Assembly (NCBI RefSeq): GCF_027946175.1 | Contig: NZ_AP026671.1 | Span: 1,426,001-1,490,000 of the forward strand | Direction: 5' to 3' | Source of the DNA: Nitratiruptor tergarcus DSM 16512 | GTDB taxonomy: Bacteria > Campylobacterota > Campylobacteria > Campylobacterales > Nitratiruptoraceae | DNA length: 64,000 bases | Shown: piece by piece, positions 1 through 9,786 of the stretch | How the letters are laid out: every line of letters begins with the position of its first letter | Position numbering within the stretch: position 1 is the first letter of the stretch | Notes under the pieces: generated by a model | The model's input: only the letters and a program-made list of their open reading frames with translations | What the model was told of the DNA's origin: nothing | The model's database searches: none | Translations under genes and position numbers: made by a program

Positions 1-866
1 GAAGGAGTGAACAGGCTTTAATTGCAATGGTGAAAGAGGCCTATGTCAATGGAGTATCGACCAGAAAGATAGAGCGCCTTGCAAAAGAGTTGGGTATCGA
101 GAATATATCCGCTTCCCAAGTGTCGCAGATCAACAAAGGACTTGACGAACAGGTCGAGGAGTTTCGTAACCGACCCTTGCAAAAGGAGTATCCTTTCATC
201 TGGGTCGATGCTTTGTATGAGAAAGTGAGAAACCATGAAGACAGAGTGGTATCCACAGCCATTATGATAGCCTACGGCGTGACGATAGAGGGCAACAGGG
301 AGGTGTTGGCCATTGAACCCTTCGTCTCCGAGAGTACTGAAACGTGGAAAAGCTTTTTCGACAGGCTCAAAGCAAGAGGCGTCGAAAAGATCGCGCTGCT
401 GATCAGCAACGCCCATCAGGGGATCCAGAAAGCTTTCAAGCAGAGTTTTATCGGAGCTTCGTGGCAGCGATGCAAGGTCCACTTCATGCGCAACATCCTG
501 GCCCATGGCCCCCACAGGGCCAAGGAGAAGTTCGCTGCCAGGCTCAAGAGCATCTGGCTGCAAGAATACAGGGAGGATGCCCTGCAGATTGCACAGATGA
601 TTATCGATGAATATGATAAGAAATTTCCCGAAGCGATCGAAGTCCTGCAAAACGGCCTGGAGAATTCGTTGCAGTTTTACCACTTTCCCCAGATCGACAA
701 ACGGCGAATCAGTTCGACCAACGTTTTAGAGAGGATTAACAAGGAGATCAGGAGGCGCTCGAAGGTGGTGTCGGTCTTTCCTTCAAGAGAATCGTATCTG
801 AGGCTGATCGCCACCTATCTGATGGAGTATACGGAAAATTGGGAATCTGAACGCAGTTATATCTAG
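1..866 (+). CDS. IS256-family transposase, 5' end outside window
   Basis: DDE transposase of the IS256 (mutator) family. The reading frame is open to the window edge (in frame from base 3), so the N-terminus is missing and the ATG at 27 is internal; the visible text after it, with VSTRKIE, matches the usual start of the conserved region. Family marks are WVDALYEKV (first catalytic Asp, residue 61 counted from the ATG at 27), GASWQRCKVHFMRN, and NVLERINKEIRRR (catalytic Glu, residue 235). The second catalytic Asp, normally in an SDAHxG motif, reads SNAHQG here (codon 408-410 is AAC), so this copy may be inactive. Codon use is clearly more GC-rich than the neighbouring cas genes, fitting a recent arrival. 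Confidence 0.93.
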   Translation, partial: RSEQALIAMVKEAYVNGVSTRKIERLAKELGIENISASQVSQINKGLDEQVEEFRNRPLQKEYPFIWVDALYEKVRNHEDRVVSTAIMIAYGVTIEGNREVLAIEPFVSESTETWKSFFDRLKARGVEKIALLISNAHQGIQKAFKQSFIGASWQRCKVHFMRNILAHGPHRAKEKFAARLKSIWLQEYREDALQIAQMIIDEYDKKFPEAIEVLQNGLENSLQFYHFPQIDKRRISSTNVLERINKEIRRRSKVVSVFPSRESYLRLIATYLMEYTENWESERSYI

Positions 867-935
867 CCTGCCAAGTTGCAGGAGGTGATGGAAATCCACG
901 AGGCGCAGCTTCAAGCTGCTTGACGATGACTTACC

Positions 936-966
936 CGGAAGGAAAATTGCGAACGTTTCTTGACAC
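936..966 (+). repeat. IS256 right terminal inverted repeat
   Basis: The stretch GGAAAATTGCGAACG followed by TTTCTTGACA is the reverse complement, with few differences, of the sequence at 13203-13231. This marks the right end of the IS256 element. The preceding 870-935 is the element's 3' non-coding tail, including an AGCTTCAAGCTGCTT segment that also has a counterpart in the remnant at 13250-13285. Confidence 0.75.
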
Positions 967-1229
967 TATCCATTGTGATGGATGTTTTTCAAGGGAAAAC
1001 TACAGTATCTGAAGTTGCGAGAAAGTATGATTTGGCACCTGGAGCAATAGAGGAGTGGATGGAAGATGCACGTAGAGGTATGGAGAATCAATTAAGAGCC
1101 AGACCTAAAGATATAGCTGCCATGTATGAAGAGAAGATAAAAGATATGAAGGCAGTTATAGGTGAATTGACATTGGAGAATATCGCATTAAAAAAGTACG
1201 ACGCTTCTGTAGGAAAAGAGAAGAAGTGA
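960..1229 (+). pseudogene. IS3 OrfA, 5'-truncated
   Basis: Helix-turn-helix subunit of an IS3-type transposase (TTVSEVARKYDLAPGAIEEW is the DNA-binding helix region). It lacks the usual first codons; the only starts are a TTG inside the IS256 end (960) and an ATG at 978. A leucine-zipper-like C-terminal part (IKDMKAVIGELTLENIALKK) is kept. Reading can pass into OrfB by a -1 shift at 1190-1196. It is probably non-functional as part of an intact IS but may still be translated. Confidence 0.8.
1190..1196 (+). other. A AAA AAG slippery heptamer for -1 frameshift
   Basis: In the OrfA frame the codons TTA AAA AAG give a canonical A_AAA_AAG site. After a -1 slip the frame stays open through GTA CGA CGC and enters OrfB at its GTG ATG (1226-1231), giving an OrfAB fusion. 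This is the known way in which IS3 members make their transposase. Confidence 0.7.
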
Positions 1230-2044
1230 TGCAAGTACAGAGCAAAATGAGAAGCGAGGGCTACCCAATAAGCATCACAAAACTCTGTAAGCTGTTGAAT
1301 ATTCCTCGCAGGAGCTTTTATTACAAGCCCGTCAAAAGAATACGGAAATTGGATGAAGAGCGTGTTAAAAAAGTCAAAGAGAAGATAGAGAAATTTCCAA
1401 CGTATGGCTATCGTTGTTTAGCTTTACTGCTTGGGATGAACAAAAAAGCAGTGCAGCGCATTCTGCAACTAAAAAGTTGGCAGGTAAGAAAGCGTTCCAA
1501 AGGGCATAGGCCAAGAGCCAAAATGATGCCTTCGCGTTCACACTATCCCAATCAAAGATGGACTATTGATATGACCCGCATCTACAGTATTAATGATGGC
1601 TGGAGCACTTTAGCTTGCGTGATTGATACTTGTACCCGTGAAATCGTTGGATGGAGACTCTCAAAAAGCGGTAAAGCGAAAACAGCAGAAGCTGCTTTGC
1701 AGGAAGGCTTGATCTATCGATTTGGAAGACTTCAGCGATTGAAAGAGCCCATTGTATTACGAAGTGATAATGGATTGGTTTTTACCAGTAAATCGTTCAC
1801 CAAAACAATCAAAGATTACAACTTCACTCAGGAGTTCATCACTCCTTATACTCCTGAACACAATGGCATGATTGAAAGGTTCTTCCGAACCATCAAGGAA
1901 GAGTGTATCTGGTACTATAACTTCAAATCACTCAAGGAGGCTAACAAAATTATTGAAGAATGGATCAATTTTTACAATCAAAAACGAAAGCATTCAGCGC
2001 TGCAGTACAAAACACCTGTAGAAGTGTTTCACTTGGTAGCTTAG
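1226..2044 (+). CDS. IS3-family transposase OrfB (rve integrase core)
   Basis: 272-residue catalytic part of an IS3 transposase. An N-terminal HTH_21-like region (ITKLCKLLNIPRRSFYY) precedes the retroviral-integrase fold. The DDE triad is visible: Asp in RWTIDMTRIY, Asp in LRSDNGLVF, and Glu in EHNGMIERFFRTIKEE. The frame begins GTG ATG overlapping the OrfA stop, consistent with expression by -1 frameshifting. Length and motifs are complete, so OrfB looks intact even though the element's left end is gone. Confidence 0.93.
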   Translation: MMQVQSKMRSEGYPISITKLCKLLNIPRRSFYYKPVKRIRKLDEERVKKVKEKIEKFPTYGYRCLALLLGMNKKAVQRILQLKSWQVRKRSKGHRPRAKMMPSRSHYPNQRWTIDMTRIYSINDGWSTLACVIDTCTREIVGWRLSKSGKAKTAEAALQEGLIYRFGRLQRLKEPIVLRSDNGLVFTSKSFTKTIKDYNFTQEFITPYTPEHNGMIERFFRTIKEECIWYYNFKSLKEANKIIEEWINFYNQKRKHSALQYKTPVEVFHLVA

Positions 2045-2058
2045 GTGTGCAGAAAATG

Positions 2059-4952
2059 AAGGGTCATTACAATTGGGTGCTAATATATTTGCCCCTTCTT
2101 TCAAAGCATATGTAGCGAATATCTTTATATCCCACAATTGGATGCTAATATTGAAGTTTTGCTTGATAACAACGCTATCGACAGTCTGATTTATATCCCA
2201 CAATTGGATGCTAATATCGCATCGATTGTCTGCTCTCCAGCATTCTCAAAAGCATTTATATCCCACAATTGGATGCTAATATAAGTAGATAAAGAGCCAT
2301 TAGCAGTCAAGCAGTCATATTTATATCCCACAATTGGATGCTAATATAAAATCTGTAAATCGTCTTTACCTGCAAGTTGATTAATTTATATCCCACAATT
2401 GGATGCTAATATAAGTAGATAAAGAGCCATTAGCAGTCAAGCAGTCATATTTATATCCCACAATTGGATGCTAATATTCCTCTATACATTTGCACTCTTG
2501 AAATGAAACGATCTTTATATCCCACAATTGGATGCTAATATTTTGCAATACCCAAGTGAGTTGCCCAAAAGATGGTCTTTATATCCCACAATTGGATGCT
2601 AATATAGGTTTCCAGGCAGTTTTAGCACCAGCGTCAAGAGCCTTTATATCCCACAATTGGATGCTAATATAAGTTATTCTCTATAATTATTTCTATCGAA
2701 GTACTATCTTTATATCCCACAATTGGATGCTAATATAAGCCTATGCTCCACATCCATTTGAAAATCATCTTCCTTTATATCCCACAATTGGATGCTAATA
2801 TCTAAATGGCGCAAAGAGCTTGAAGCTATATATTACGATTTATATCCCACAATTGGATGCTAATATCCAATTTGCAGATTCTTCATTAAATGTCATAGAC
2901 GCATTTATATCCCACAATTGGATGCTAATATAATTGTTACTGTGTAATCTACTCCAGATGTAAAGCTATTTATATCCCACAATTGGATGCTAATATTCTC
3001 CAAAATATTCAAAGTAAGATGTCAATACTTAATTTATATCCCACAATTGGATGCTAATATCAACAAATCCAGCTTTATGTATTACAAGACTTCCACATTT
3101 ATATCCCACAATTGGATGCTAATATTGTAATCTTCAGGTACTGCACGGCTGACGTTTACAGATTTATATCCCACAATTGGATGCTAATATTTGATTCTAT
3201 ACAAGATGATTTGCAGAATGCAACCAAATTTATATCCCACAATTGGATGCTAATATCAATAAATGTGAAACTAAACAATCCCTTTATGTTTTATTTATAT
3301 CCCACAATTGGATGCTAATATTGAAATGCCTGGAATACAATGAGATTATTTATCTCAATTTATATCCCACAATTGGATGCTAATATTCCAAACATACGAA
3401 TTCGAATTTATATCGTCTGAGATTTATATCCCACAATTGGATGCTAATATTCGCCTCTTCAGCCAAGAGTTTCGTTATCTTTGTTATTTATATCCCACAA
3501 TTGGATGCTAATATGATACATCAAATTTGACAAACCTTGAAGCTTCAGCGTATTTATATCCCACAATTGGATGCTAATATGAGTACAAAATCATTATACT
3601 CAATAGCATACTCAAATATTTATATCCCACAATTGGATGCTAATATCAGATACATACCAACCCTCACCAGAATTGCTAAAATCATTTATATCCCACAATT
3701 GGATGCTAATATACAAGTATCACGCATACAGCTTTGAACCAATTAGATATTTATATCCCACAATTGGATGCTAATATGAACAGGACTATACGAAAAAGAT
3801 TGAAAAAGAGAAATTTATATCCCACAATTGGATGCTAATATTGTCGCCCACCATTCTATCACAGCACGAGCAACTTTATTTATATCCCACAATTGGATGC
3901 TAATATTGCATTATAACCACCATTTATGCAAGCCCAATATGTATTTATATCCCACAATTGGATGCTAATATTGGTCTACCAAACAACATACTAACATCGC
4001 TATCCGCATTTATATCCCACAATTGGATGCTAATATTCCTCGATGCATTTGCACTCTTGAAATGAAACAACATTTATATCCCACAATTGGATGCTAATAT
4101 TATTACTGCTATCGTAAATATTAATCCTAATTTCCATATTTATATCCCACAATTGGATGCTAATATGAAGGGCGAGGGCAGCCAAAAGCCCGACCCAAAG
4201 ACATTTATATCCCACAATTGGATGCTAATATTATAATATTCAATACCAATCTCATCTTTTTTTGGAAATTTATATCCCACAATTGGATGCTAATATCCGC
4301 ATTCAAGCCCCTTAAACCTCCAAGAGCAAGTGATTTATATCCCACAATTGGATGCTAATATAAATACATCTTTCTCCATATATCTCGCATTTTTTTTTAT
4401 TTATATCCCACAATTGGATGCTAATATTTTAGAACTAGCGGGCTTGATTTGGTGATGAGAGATTATTTATATCCCACAATTGGATGCTAATATTATTTTT
4501 CTAATAGACACCAAATTTATCTCTTGAAAATTTATATCCCACAATTGGATGCTAATATTATAGTTGTGAGAAGGATTATAGGTACTTTGAACACTATTTA
4601 TATCCCACAATTGGATGCTAATATCTTGCTTTACGTATTTATAAACGGTTCGTTTCATCATATTTATATCCCACAATTGGATGCTAATATAATCAAACCT
4701 AACAACTTTGCCAACGCAAGCTTTATATTTATATCCCACAATTGGATGCTAATATCATCAGGCCAACCCGTTACTTTCAGTAGTATTTTAACTATTTATA
4801 TCCCACAATTGGATGCTAATATTCTAAGTACTCTGTTTCTAAACAATGCAAGATACTTATTTATATCCCACAATTGGATGCTAATATGGAGCAATACGAC
4901 CCGAATATGCTTTTTGGTAATTGATTTATATCCCACAATTGGATGCTAATAT
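2059..4952 (-). CRISPR. CRISPR array, 44 intact repeats, type I-B
   Basis: I counted 44 identical 28-nt repeats (plus-strand form starts TTTATATCCCACAATTGG and ends ATGCTAATAT), first at 2124-2151 and last at 4925-4952, period 64-67, spacers 36-39 nt. A 45th, damaged repeat lies at 2059-2086 (only 2067-2086 matches) where the IS3 end is joined. The array follows cas2 on the minus strand, so it is most likely transcribed leftwards with the crRNA repeat ending GGGATATAAA. The damaged repeat is at the leader-distal end, as is usual. Spacers at 2283-2319 and 2413-2449 are identical, and those at 2478-2513 and 4037-4072 are near-identical. Confidence 0.98.
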
Positions 4953-5055
4953 CCATAAAAAAATTATAACACAGTTCCGATTTTAAGGCATTTTTTTTCT
5001 TTATTTATAAAAGTTTTTTCTCGAATTAGCAATATTTAGTTTTCCGAAAATTCCG
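4953..5055 (-). promoter_or_regulatory. Probable CRISPR leader
   Basis: 103 bases between the last repeat and the cas2 stop codon, extremely AT-rich, with T and A runs (for example TTTTTTTTCTTTATTT near 4991). Leaders lie on the side of new spacer addition and carry the array promoter. Its place next to cas2 and opposite the degenerate repeat supports this. No specific promoter boxes can be fixed by eye. Confidence 0.6.
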
Positions 5056-5337
5056 CTAGAATATATTTGTTGTAGGATCAAAAGATATTCCTAAATTGTA
5101 TTTTTTTACATTATTTTTATTATCAATTCTATAAAAAATTACATAATCGTTATTAAAATCTATAATATTTTTAATACTATTTTGCAATTTTATAAATTTT
5201 GCTTCACTTAATTCACCCTCAAAAACACTTTTTTGAGTATGATGAAGATATTGTCTACATAATTTCATTACTTTATTAAGTCTATTTTGACCTTCTTTTT
5301 CTATTGTACAAATATCATAAACCAGTATTATATACAT
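5056..5337 (-). CDS. cas2: CRISPR-associated endoribonuclease/adaptation protein Cas2
   Basis: Cas2 forms the spacer-integration complex with Cas1. The 93-residue product begins MYIILVYDIC, the usual Cas2 first strand with the conserved Asp, and contains QKSVFEGEL, also typical. I place the start at the ATG at 5337 rather than the upstream in-frame TTG (5349), because GGTGG at the end of cas1 then stands at ribosome-binding distance. It follows the cas1 stop by two bases and is the last gene of the cas operon, directly before the leader. Confidence 0.95.
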   Translation of the reverse strand: MYIILVYDICTIEKEGQNRLNKVMKLCRQYLHHTQKSVFEGELSEAKFIKLQNSIKNIIDFNNDYVIFYRIDNKNNVKKYNLGISFDPTTNIF

Positions 5338-5339
5338 TA

Positions 5340-6341
5340 TTACCACCAAATTTTAAAGTGTTTATATTCACTTTCTCCTAACAAATGTTTAATAAGCTTA
5401 TAAAGTTCTAATCTTATTAATCTTTTATATTTAATTCTTTTTCTAAACTTTTTATGCAAAATTGTCCTATTCATTCTTTCTTCAAAAGCAGTTATGACTT
5501 TTTTTCTTCCTTCTTCTTTTAAATAGGCAAAATTTAATGATTTATCAAAATCTTTTTTGGACAATTTTCTATCATTTAACATTTCAAAAATCAATCTATC
5601 TCCAAAAATAGGTTTAAATATTTCTGCAATATCTAATGATAAAGAAAATCTTCTTGTGCTTGGCTCATGAAGATAGCTTATTGTTGGATTTAATTGTGTT
5701 TTATATATCTCTTTTAAAACAAAAGTATAAATAAGGCTATTAACAAAAGAAAGTAGAGCATTTATCATATTATCTGGAGGATTTTTTACTCTTTTTTTAA
5801 AATCAATATCTTGAGTAATAATTTTTTCAAAACAGCTATAATATATATCTTTCGCATTACCTTCAACTCCCATTAAAGCTCTAATTCCATGTTGTTCATC
5901 AACACTTTTATATAATGATTTTAAAATTTCTATTTCATTATCAATTTTTTCTTTATATCTTTTAATATTTGCAATAGCCCCATAAATAGCACCTTTTACA
6001 AATTCTTTAGCAATAGAGAGTCTCTTTTTTCTTGAAGTAAAATATTTTACTTGTTTAACTAATAAATCACCAGACAATAAAAATTCTCTAGGATAATATG
6101 TTCCGCTATAAAAACCATAATAGTTAAAAATATGCATCATAATTTGATGTTGTGTAAAATAATTTAAGAGTTTTGTATTAAAGTCAACTTCTCCAAAAAT
6201 ATATAAGGAATCAATATCATTTATCGGTATAGGAACTTTTAATACTTTTTCATTTTCAAAATACTCTAAAAACAGTGTATTATCTTTTCTTTTTATTCTG
6301 CCAGATTTAAATATATAATATTCACGCATAACACAACTCAT
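5340..6341 (-). CDS. cas1: CRISPR-associated endonuclease/integrase Cas1
   Basis: Cas1 integrase for spacer acquisition, 333 residues (329 if the ATG at 6329 giving MREYYIF is the start; both overlap the end of cas4). The metal-binding residues expected for the family are seen in GVEGNAK (Glu 160), YLHEPST (His 225) and SLSLDIAEIF (Asp 237/Glu 240). The order cas4-cas1-cas2 with overlapping ends is the standard type I-B adaptation module. Like the rest of the operon it is lysine- and AT-rich. Confidence 0.97.
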   Translation of the reverse strand: MSCVMREYYIFKSGRIKRKDNTLFLEYFENEKVLKVPIPINDIDSLYIFGEVDFNTKLLNYFTQHQIMMHIFNYYGFYSGTYYPREFLLSGDLLVKQVKYFTSRKKRLSIAKEFVKGAIYGAIANIKRYKEKIDNEIEILKSLYKSVDEQHGIRALMGVEGNAKDIYYSCFEKIITQDIDFKKRVKNPPDNMINALLSFVNSLIYTFVLKEIYKTQLNPTISYLHEPSTRRFSLSLDIAEIFKPIFGDRLIFEMLNDRKLSKKDFDKSLNFAYLKEEGRKKVITAFEERMNRTILHKKFRKRIKYKRLIRLELYKLIKHLLGESEYKHFKIWW

Positions 6342-6816
6342 AATAACTACATTTTTTACAAAAAATTTTATCTATAACCTTAGGAGGGATTTTCAAGCTC
6401 TTAATTTCTTCAATTTTATTTATTAAATCTTCTAATTTTTCAATATCTCCTTTTTCCAAAATGACAGTAACTCTTTGCCTTAATAATGGATAATCGATCA
6501 TTCCTTTACAATTTATACCTAAAAGTTTTAATCTATAAAGATAATATTTCATCTGCCAAACATGAGCTTTTTCCATTGTTTTACCTTTTTTTACTTCATG
6601 AATCAAAGCATTTTTCTTTTCAAAAAAATCGATTTTTATTCCTTCAAATTCTATCTCTTTTCTTTTATTTTTATAAGTTATTTCATGAATAATTTTTCCT
6701 AATTCTACTAATTGATTATTTTGTTCCATTGTTATATCTTTAGAAAAAAGCCATAATTTTCTTTTACAAATAAAATAATAAGCTATTTCAATTCCCGTAA
6801 TATATAATTTTTTCAT
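6322..6816 (-). CDS. cas4: Cas4 RecB-like nuclease
   Basis: 164-residue Cas4, which trims prespacers and helps select PAM-bearing ends with Cas1-Cas2. Four cysteines for an Fe-S cluster are placed as in the family: one in FICKRKLW near residue 17 and three in the C-terminal IFCKKCSYYELCYA. The nuclease core shows GKIIHEIT, KIDFF and IHEVKKGK. The start overlaps the cas3 stop by 4 bases and the end overlaps cas1, implying translational coupling. Confidence 0.93.
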   Translation of the reverse strand: MKKLYITGIEIAYYFICKRKLWLFSKDITMEQNNQLVELGKIIHEITYKNKRKEIEFEGIKIDFFEKKNALIHEVKKGKTMEKAHVWQMKYYLYRLKLLGINCKGMIDYPLLRQRVTVILEKGDIEKLEDLINKIEEIKSLKIPPKVIDKIFCKKCSYYELCYA

Positions 6817-9074
6817 AATATATTTTCAACATTTTTATTTTCAATTATTAAGCCTAAACTAACATCATAAGGAAAATTTATAGTAAAAATTTTTTTTCTA
6901 AATTTTTCTGGGGTTATTTTGGTTGGGATAATATTTTTTAGTTTATAAAGAGATATACTTACTGTAAACTTATTCAAAGTGTAAAATGCTTGTATTTTTT
7001 CAGAATATTTTTTTTCTTTATCTAATGCGACTTCAATTGCTTTTTCTATCTCATCAATATTTTTTTGATAAACTTTTTCTGGAATAACATTTATATTTAA
7101 AATTTCTCTGAAAAGCTGTTGAGCTTCTCCTTTGGTATCAGCCTCAAAACCTGCGTCTAAAAGTTTCATGTATTTTTTAAAATCTAGATAAAATTTAGTT
7201 TCTTTTATTTTTTCCTCGTTATAAACTTCTTTCATGAGCTCTTGTTTCATACTTTCAGTTAATATTTTTAAATTGTATTTTTTTAAAGCTTCTAATGTAA
7301 GTTTTACAATCTCTTTGCTATAAATTTTTCCTTTATCTGATGGTTCTTGTGTAGCAATAATAATATTAGGATTGTCATTTTTATCAATTATTCTTCCTGA
7401 TTTTCTATAAATCCTTCCCATTCTTTGAATTAAAGAGTCTAAAGTGGAAATTTCTGTAAACAGAATATCATAATCTATATCCAAAGAAGCTTCTACTAAT
7501 TGAGTTGAAATCCAGATAACTGGTTCACAAGGATTTTTTATTTGTTCTTCTTTTTCTTTTTTATCTCTTTGAATAAAAAGCGAGTGTAGAAGTTTAACAT
7601 TTAGATTTTTATTATCTTTTAAAAATTTAAACAATTCCTGTGCTTTTTTTACTGTATTTGTAATAACTAAAACTTTTTTACTCTGATTAAATTGAGAAAT
7701 CATATCATTTGAAAATTCATTAATGGTTTTATCTTCTAATTTAATCTTATGCTTTTTCTCGTCACTAAAAACAGGTTCTAATTCTTCTGCATAATTTTTT
7801 AAATATTCATTGATAAAAGGATGAATTGTTGCACTCATAAAACAAAACTTTCCACCATAGTAGGTTATTTCTTGAAGTCCCTTTATTATTACTGCAAGTG
7901 TATCTGGTGAATAACTTTGTGGTTCATCTAATACTATTTTTGAATACATCAAAGTGGCATAAATTTTCTCATACCCAGGATACTTAAAAACAGATGTAAA
8001 TAGCTGGTCAGCTGTGGTTATAGTAATTGGCATAGAGAACTGTCTTGTAGCTTGTGTTTTTATGACGTGTTCTTCAATAGAAAGTAAATCATCTATTTTT
8101 TCATTCTCTCTTATTCCATAAAATAAAGCATCACTATGTAAAAGTCCTATCTTTTCCTGGTCTTCTTTAAAAACATTAATAAATCTTTCATACATAGCAT
8201 TAACAGAAACCCGAACAGGCAAAGTATAAAAAGCTTTATCTTCTCCAATCCAATTTATAGCAAACTCTGTTTTTCCTATGCCTGTTGAAGCAGTAAGTAA
8301 TACATTCTTATTTCTCTGTTCTTTTGCTTTTTTTTGGAATGGTTTTAGACCTTTAAAATTTTCTTTTTTAGAAAGATAAGATAATAATTTCTCTTCTACA
8401 TTAGAAATTCTATTTTCCTCTACAGATAGATGTGCTGATGCTGAATGGTCTAATCTGTGAAGAAGTCCTTTCAATAGAATAAAAGTTTTATCTTTTTTGA
8501 TATTTTTTATCTTAGGAGAGTTAAAGTAAAAACTTTCTATTTTTTTATATAGAATATCAGCTTTATCTGAGGGAATATCTGATATAAAAAACCTATATTT
8601 TTTCAGCCACTTTAAAGTATCTATTTTATTTTTTATATCTTTTTCAATGACTTTTAGGAAATATTCTTGTGAAAAATCTATTTTTCGATGATGGTGAAAC
8701 AAAACAGAAAAAAGGATGTAATTAAAATATCCCTTGGTAATAGTCCCTTTTATTTCAGGAACATATAAGAATATTCCTGAAAGATAGTTATGTGGAATTT
8801 CTTTATCTAAATCTGATGGGATTTTTTCTGGCTCATTTAAGTATTTTTTTATCTTTTTTTGAAAATGAGAAGAAACTTTACCTAAATCGTGAAATAAACA
8901 AGCAATTTTCAAAGCATTCCAAAAGTTATCAGTAGTTCCAATATCTTTTAATTCCTTACCATATAGTCCTTTTATTCTTTCTAATTCTTTTAAAAGATTT
9001 TCTGTATGCCTTTCTAAAGTTTCAGGAACAAGCTTACCATTTTGATAGTAAAGCTTTGCATATACCTTTTCCAT
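6813..9074 (-). CDS. cas3: CRISPR-associated helicase-nuclease Cas3 (HD + DExH)
   Basis: 753-residue effector nuclease/helicase recruited by Cascade to degrade target DNA. The N-terminal HD nuclease shows His 23, LFHDLGK (His 62-Asp 63) and a late LDH at 208-210. The SF2 helicase follows with Walker A TASTGIGKTE (261-270), a DEAD-box variant LDEPQSY, motif III SATIH and a C-terminal QRMGRIYRKSGR (motif VI). The HD and helicase parts are fused in the usual order. It lies 2 bases after cas5 and overlaps cas4 by 4 bases. Confidence 0.97.
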   Translation of the reverse strand: MEKVYAKLYYQNGKLVPETLERHTENLLKELERIKGLYGKELKDIGTTDNFWNALKIACLFHDLGKVSSHFQKKIKKYLNEPEKIPSDLDKEIPHNYLSGIFLYVPEIKGTITKGYFNYILFSVLFHHHRKIDFSQEYFLKVIEKDIKNKIDTLKWLKKYRFFISDIPSDKADILYKKIESFYFNSPKIKNIKKDKTFILLKGLLHRLDHSASAHLSVEENRISNVEEKLLSYLSKKENFKGLKPFQKKAKEQRNKNVLLTASTGIGKTEFAINWIGEDKAFYTLPVRVSVNAMYERFINVFKEDQEKIGLLHSDALFYGIRENEKIDDLLSIEEHVIKTQATRQFSMPITITTADQLFTSVFKYPGYEKIYATLMYSKIVLDEPQSYSPDTLAVIIKGLQEITYYGGKFCFMSATIHPFINEYLKNYAEELEPVFSDEKKHKIKLEDKTINEFSNDMISQFNQSKKVLVITNTVKKAQELFKFLKDNKNLNVKLLHSLFIQRDKKEKEEQIKNPCEPVIWISTQLVEASLDIDYDILFTEISTLDSLIQRMGRIYRKSGRIIDKNDNPNIIIATQEPSDKGKIYSKEIVKLTLEALKKYNLKILTESMKQELMKEVYNEEKIKETKFYLDFKKYMKLLDAGFEADTKGEAQQLFREILNINVIPEKVYQKNIDEIEKAIEVALDKEKKYSEKIQAFYTLNKFTVSISLYKLKNIIPTKITPEKFRKKIFTINFPYDVSLGLIIENKNVENIL

Positions 9075-9076
9075 AT

Positions 9077-9784
9077 TTAATATCCGATTAAGTCAATAAC
9101 TCTTTTATCTTCTTCATCAAAAAGGAGATCTCCATCTTCTATATAATCGTGATCTATATATACAACATCTTTCTTTTCAAAATATCTAAGTCCTGTTTTG
9201 TCCAAAAGCTCTTTATCATATTTAAAATTCATTCTATAATTTATACCTACAATTCCTAAATTAACAGCTGTTTCCTTATTTAAATAAATGCCATAATCTA
9301 TTATATGTTCTTCTTCTGAAAAGTCTTTATTTATTGCTTCTATAAAATCAATATAATCAATCCTTATTAAATCTTCTTTTCTTCCAAGGGAAGGATATTC
9401 GTTTTTTAGAAGATTTTCTTTAAATAGCTTTAGATATTTTTCTTCTGCTTTAATATATATATTCAAATGGATATCGTAAATATTTGTTACAAAAGTGGGA
9501 GATTTTGAAAATACTTTATTTTTGAAACTTTTTAAAACTATTTCCCCTTCTTTGTTTCTTTTTCTATCAAATTTTATAAGTGTTTGCAAATCCTGAACAA
9601 CAGACGAAAATTTTCCCTGGATACTCATTGACATAGGGATATATTCTTTAGCTTCAACTACAGTATGAAACCATCCTCTAACCGTAGATAAAGGCGGCAA
9701 CGGATAACTGTCCCAAAAATTAAAACTCATAGGTTTTCTATAATTTGCAAAAATTTGATAAGCTTTTATTTTAAGAAGCTTCAC
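9077..9784 (-). CDS. cas5: Cascade subunit Cas5 (type I-B, Cas5t-like)
   Basis: 235-residue RAMP-fold protein that caps the 5' handle of the crRNA in Cascade. Family marks are the N-terminal YQIFANYRKPMSFNFWDSYP and the following PLPPLSTVRGWFHTVV, typical of Cas5 of the Tneap/I-B subgroup. Position between cas7 (2-base gap) and cas3 (2-base gap) fits a single transcript. Assigned from motif and order; the exact subtype label is inference. Confidence 0.92.
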   Translation of the reverse strand: MKLLKIKAYQIFANYRKPMSFNFWDSYPLPPLSTVRGWFHTVVEAKEYIPMSMSIQGKFSSVVQDLQTLIKFDRKRNKEGEIVLKSFKNKVFSKSPTFVTNIYDIHLNIYIKAEEKYLKLFKENLLKNEYPSLGRKEDLIRIDYIDFIEAINKDFSEEEHIIDYGIYLNKETAVNLGIVGINYRMNFKYDKELLDKTGLRYFEKKDVVYIDHDYIEDGDLLFDEEDKRVIDLIGY

Positions 9785-9786
9785 TT

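Larger units (their letters stand above)
966..2066 (+). mobile_element. IS3-family element, left end lost
   Basis: Two overlapping reading frames (OrfA, OrfB) with the standard IS3 layout. The left inverted repeat and the first codons of orfA are missing because the IS256 end joins directly at about 966. The right end is taken as the CA at 2065-2066, since 2067-2086 already matches the last 20 bases of the CRISPR repeat (17 of 20). The element is therefore inserted into, or joined to, the leader-distal repeat of the array and cannot move by itself with only one end. Confidence 0.8.

Noticed and set aside
3112-4949. Several open frames within the CRISPR array with repeated YPTIGC or YIPQLDANI units
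   Set aside because: They are only translations of the repeat; spacing and identity are those of CRISPR, with no start signals.
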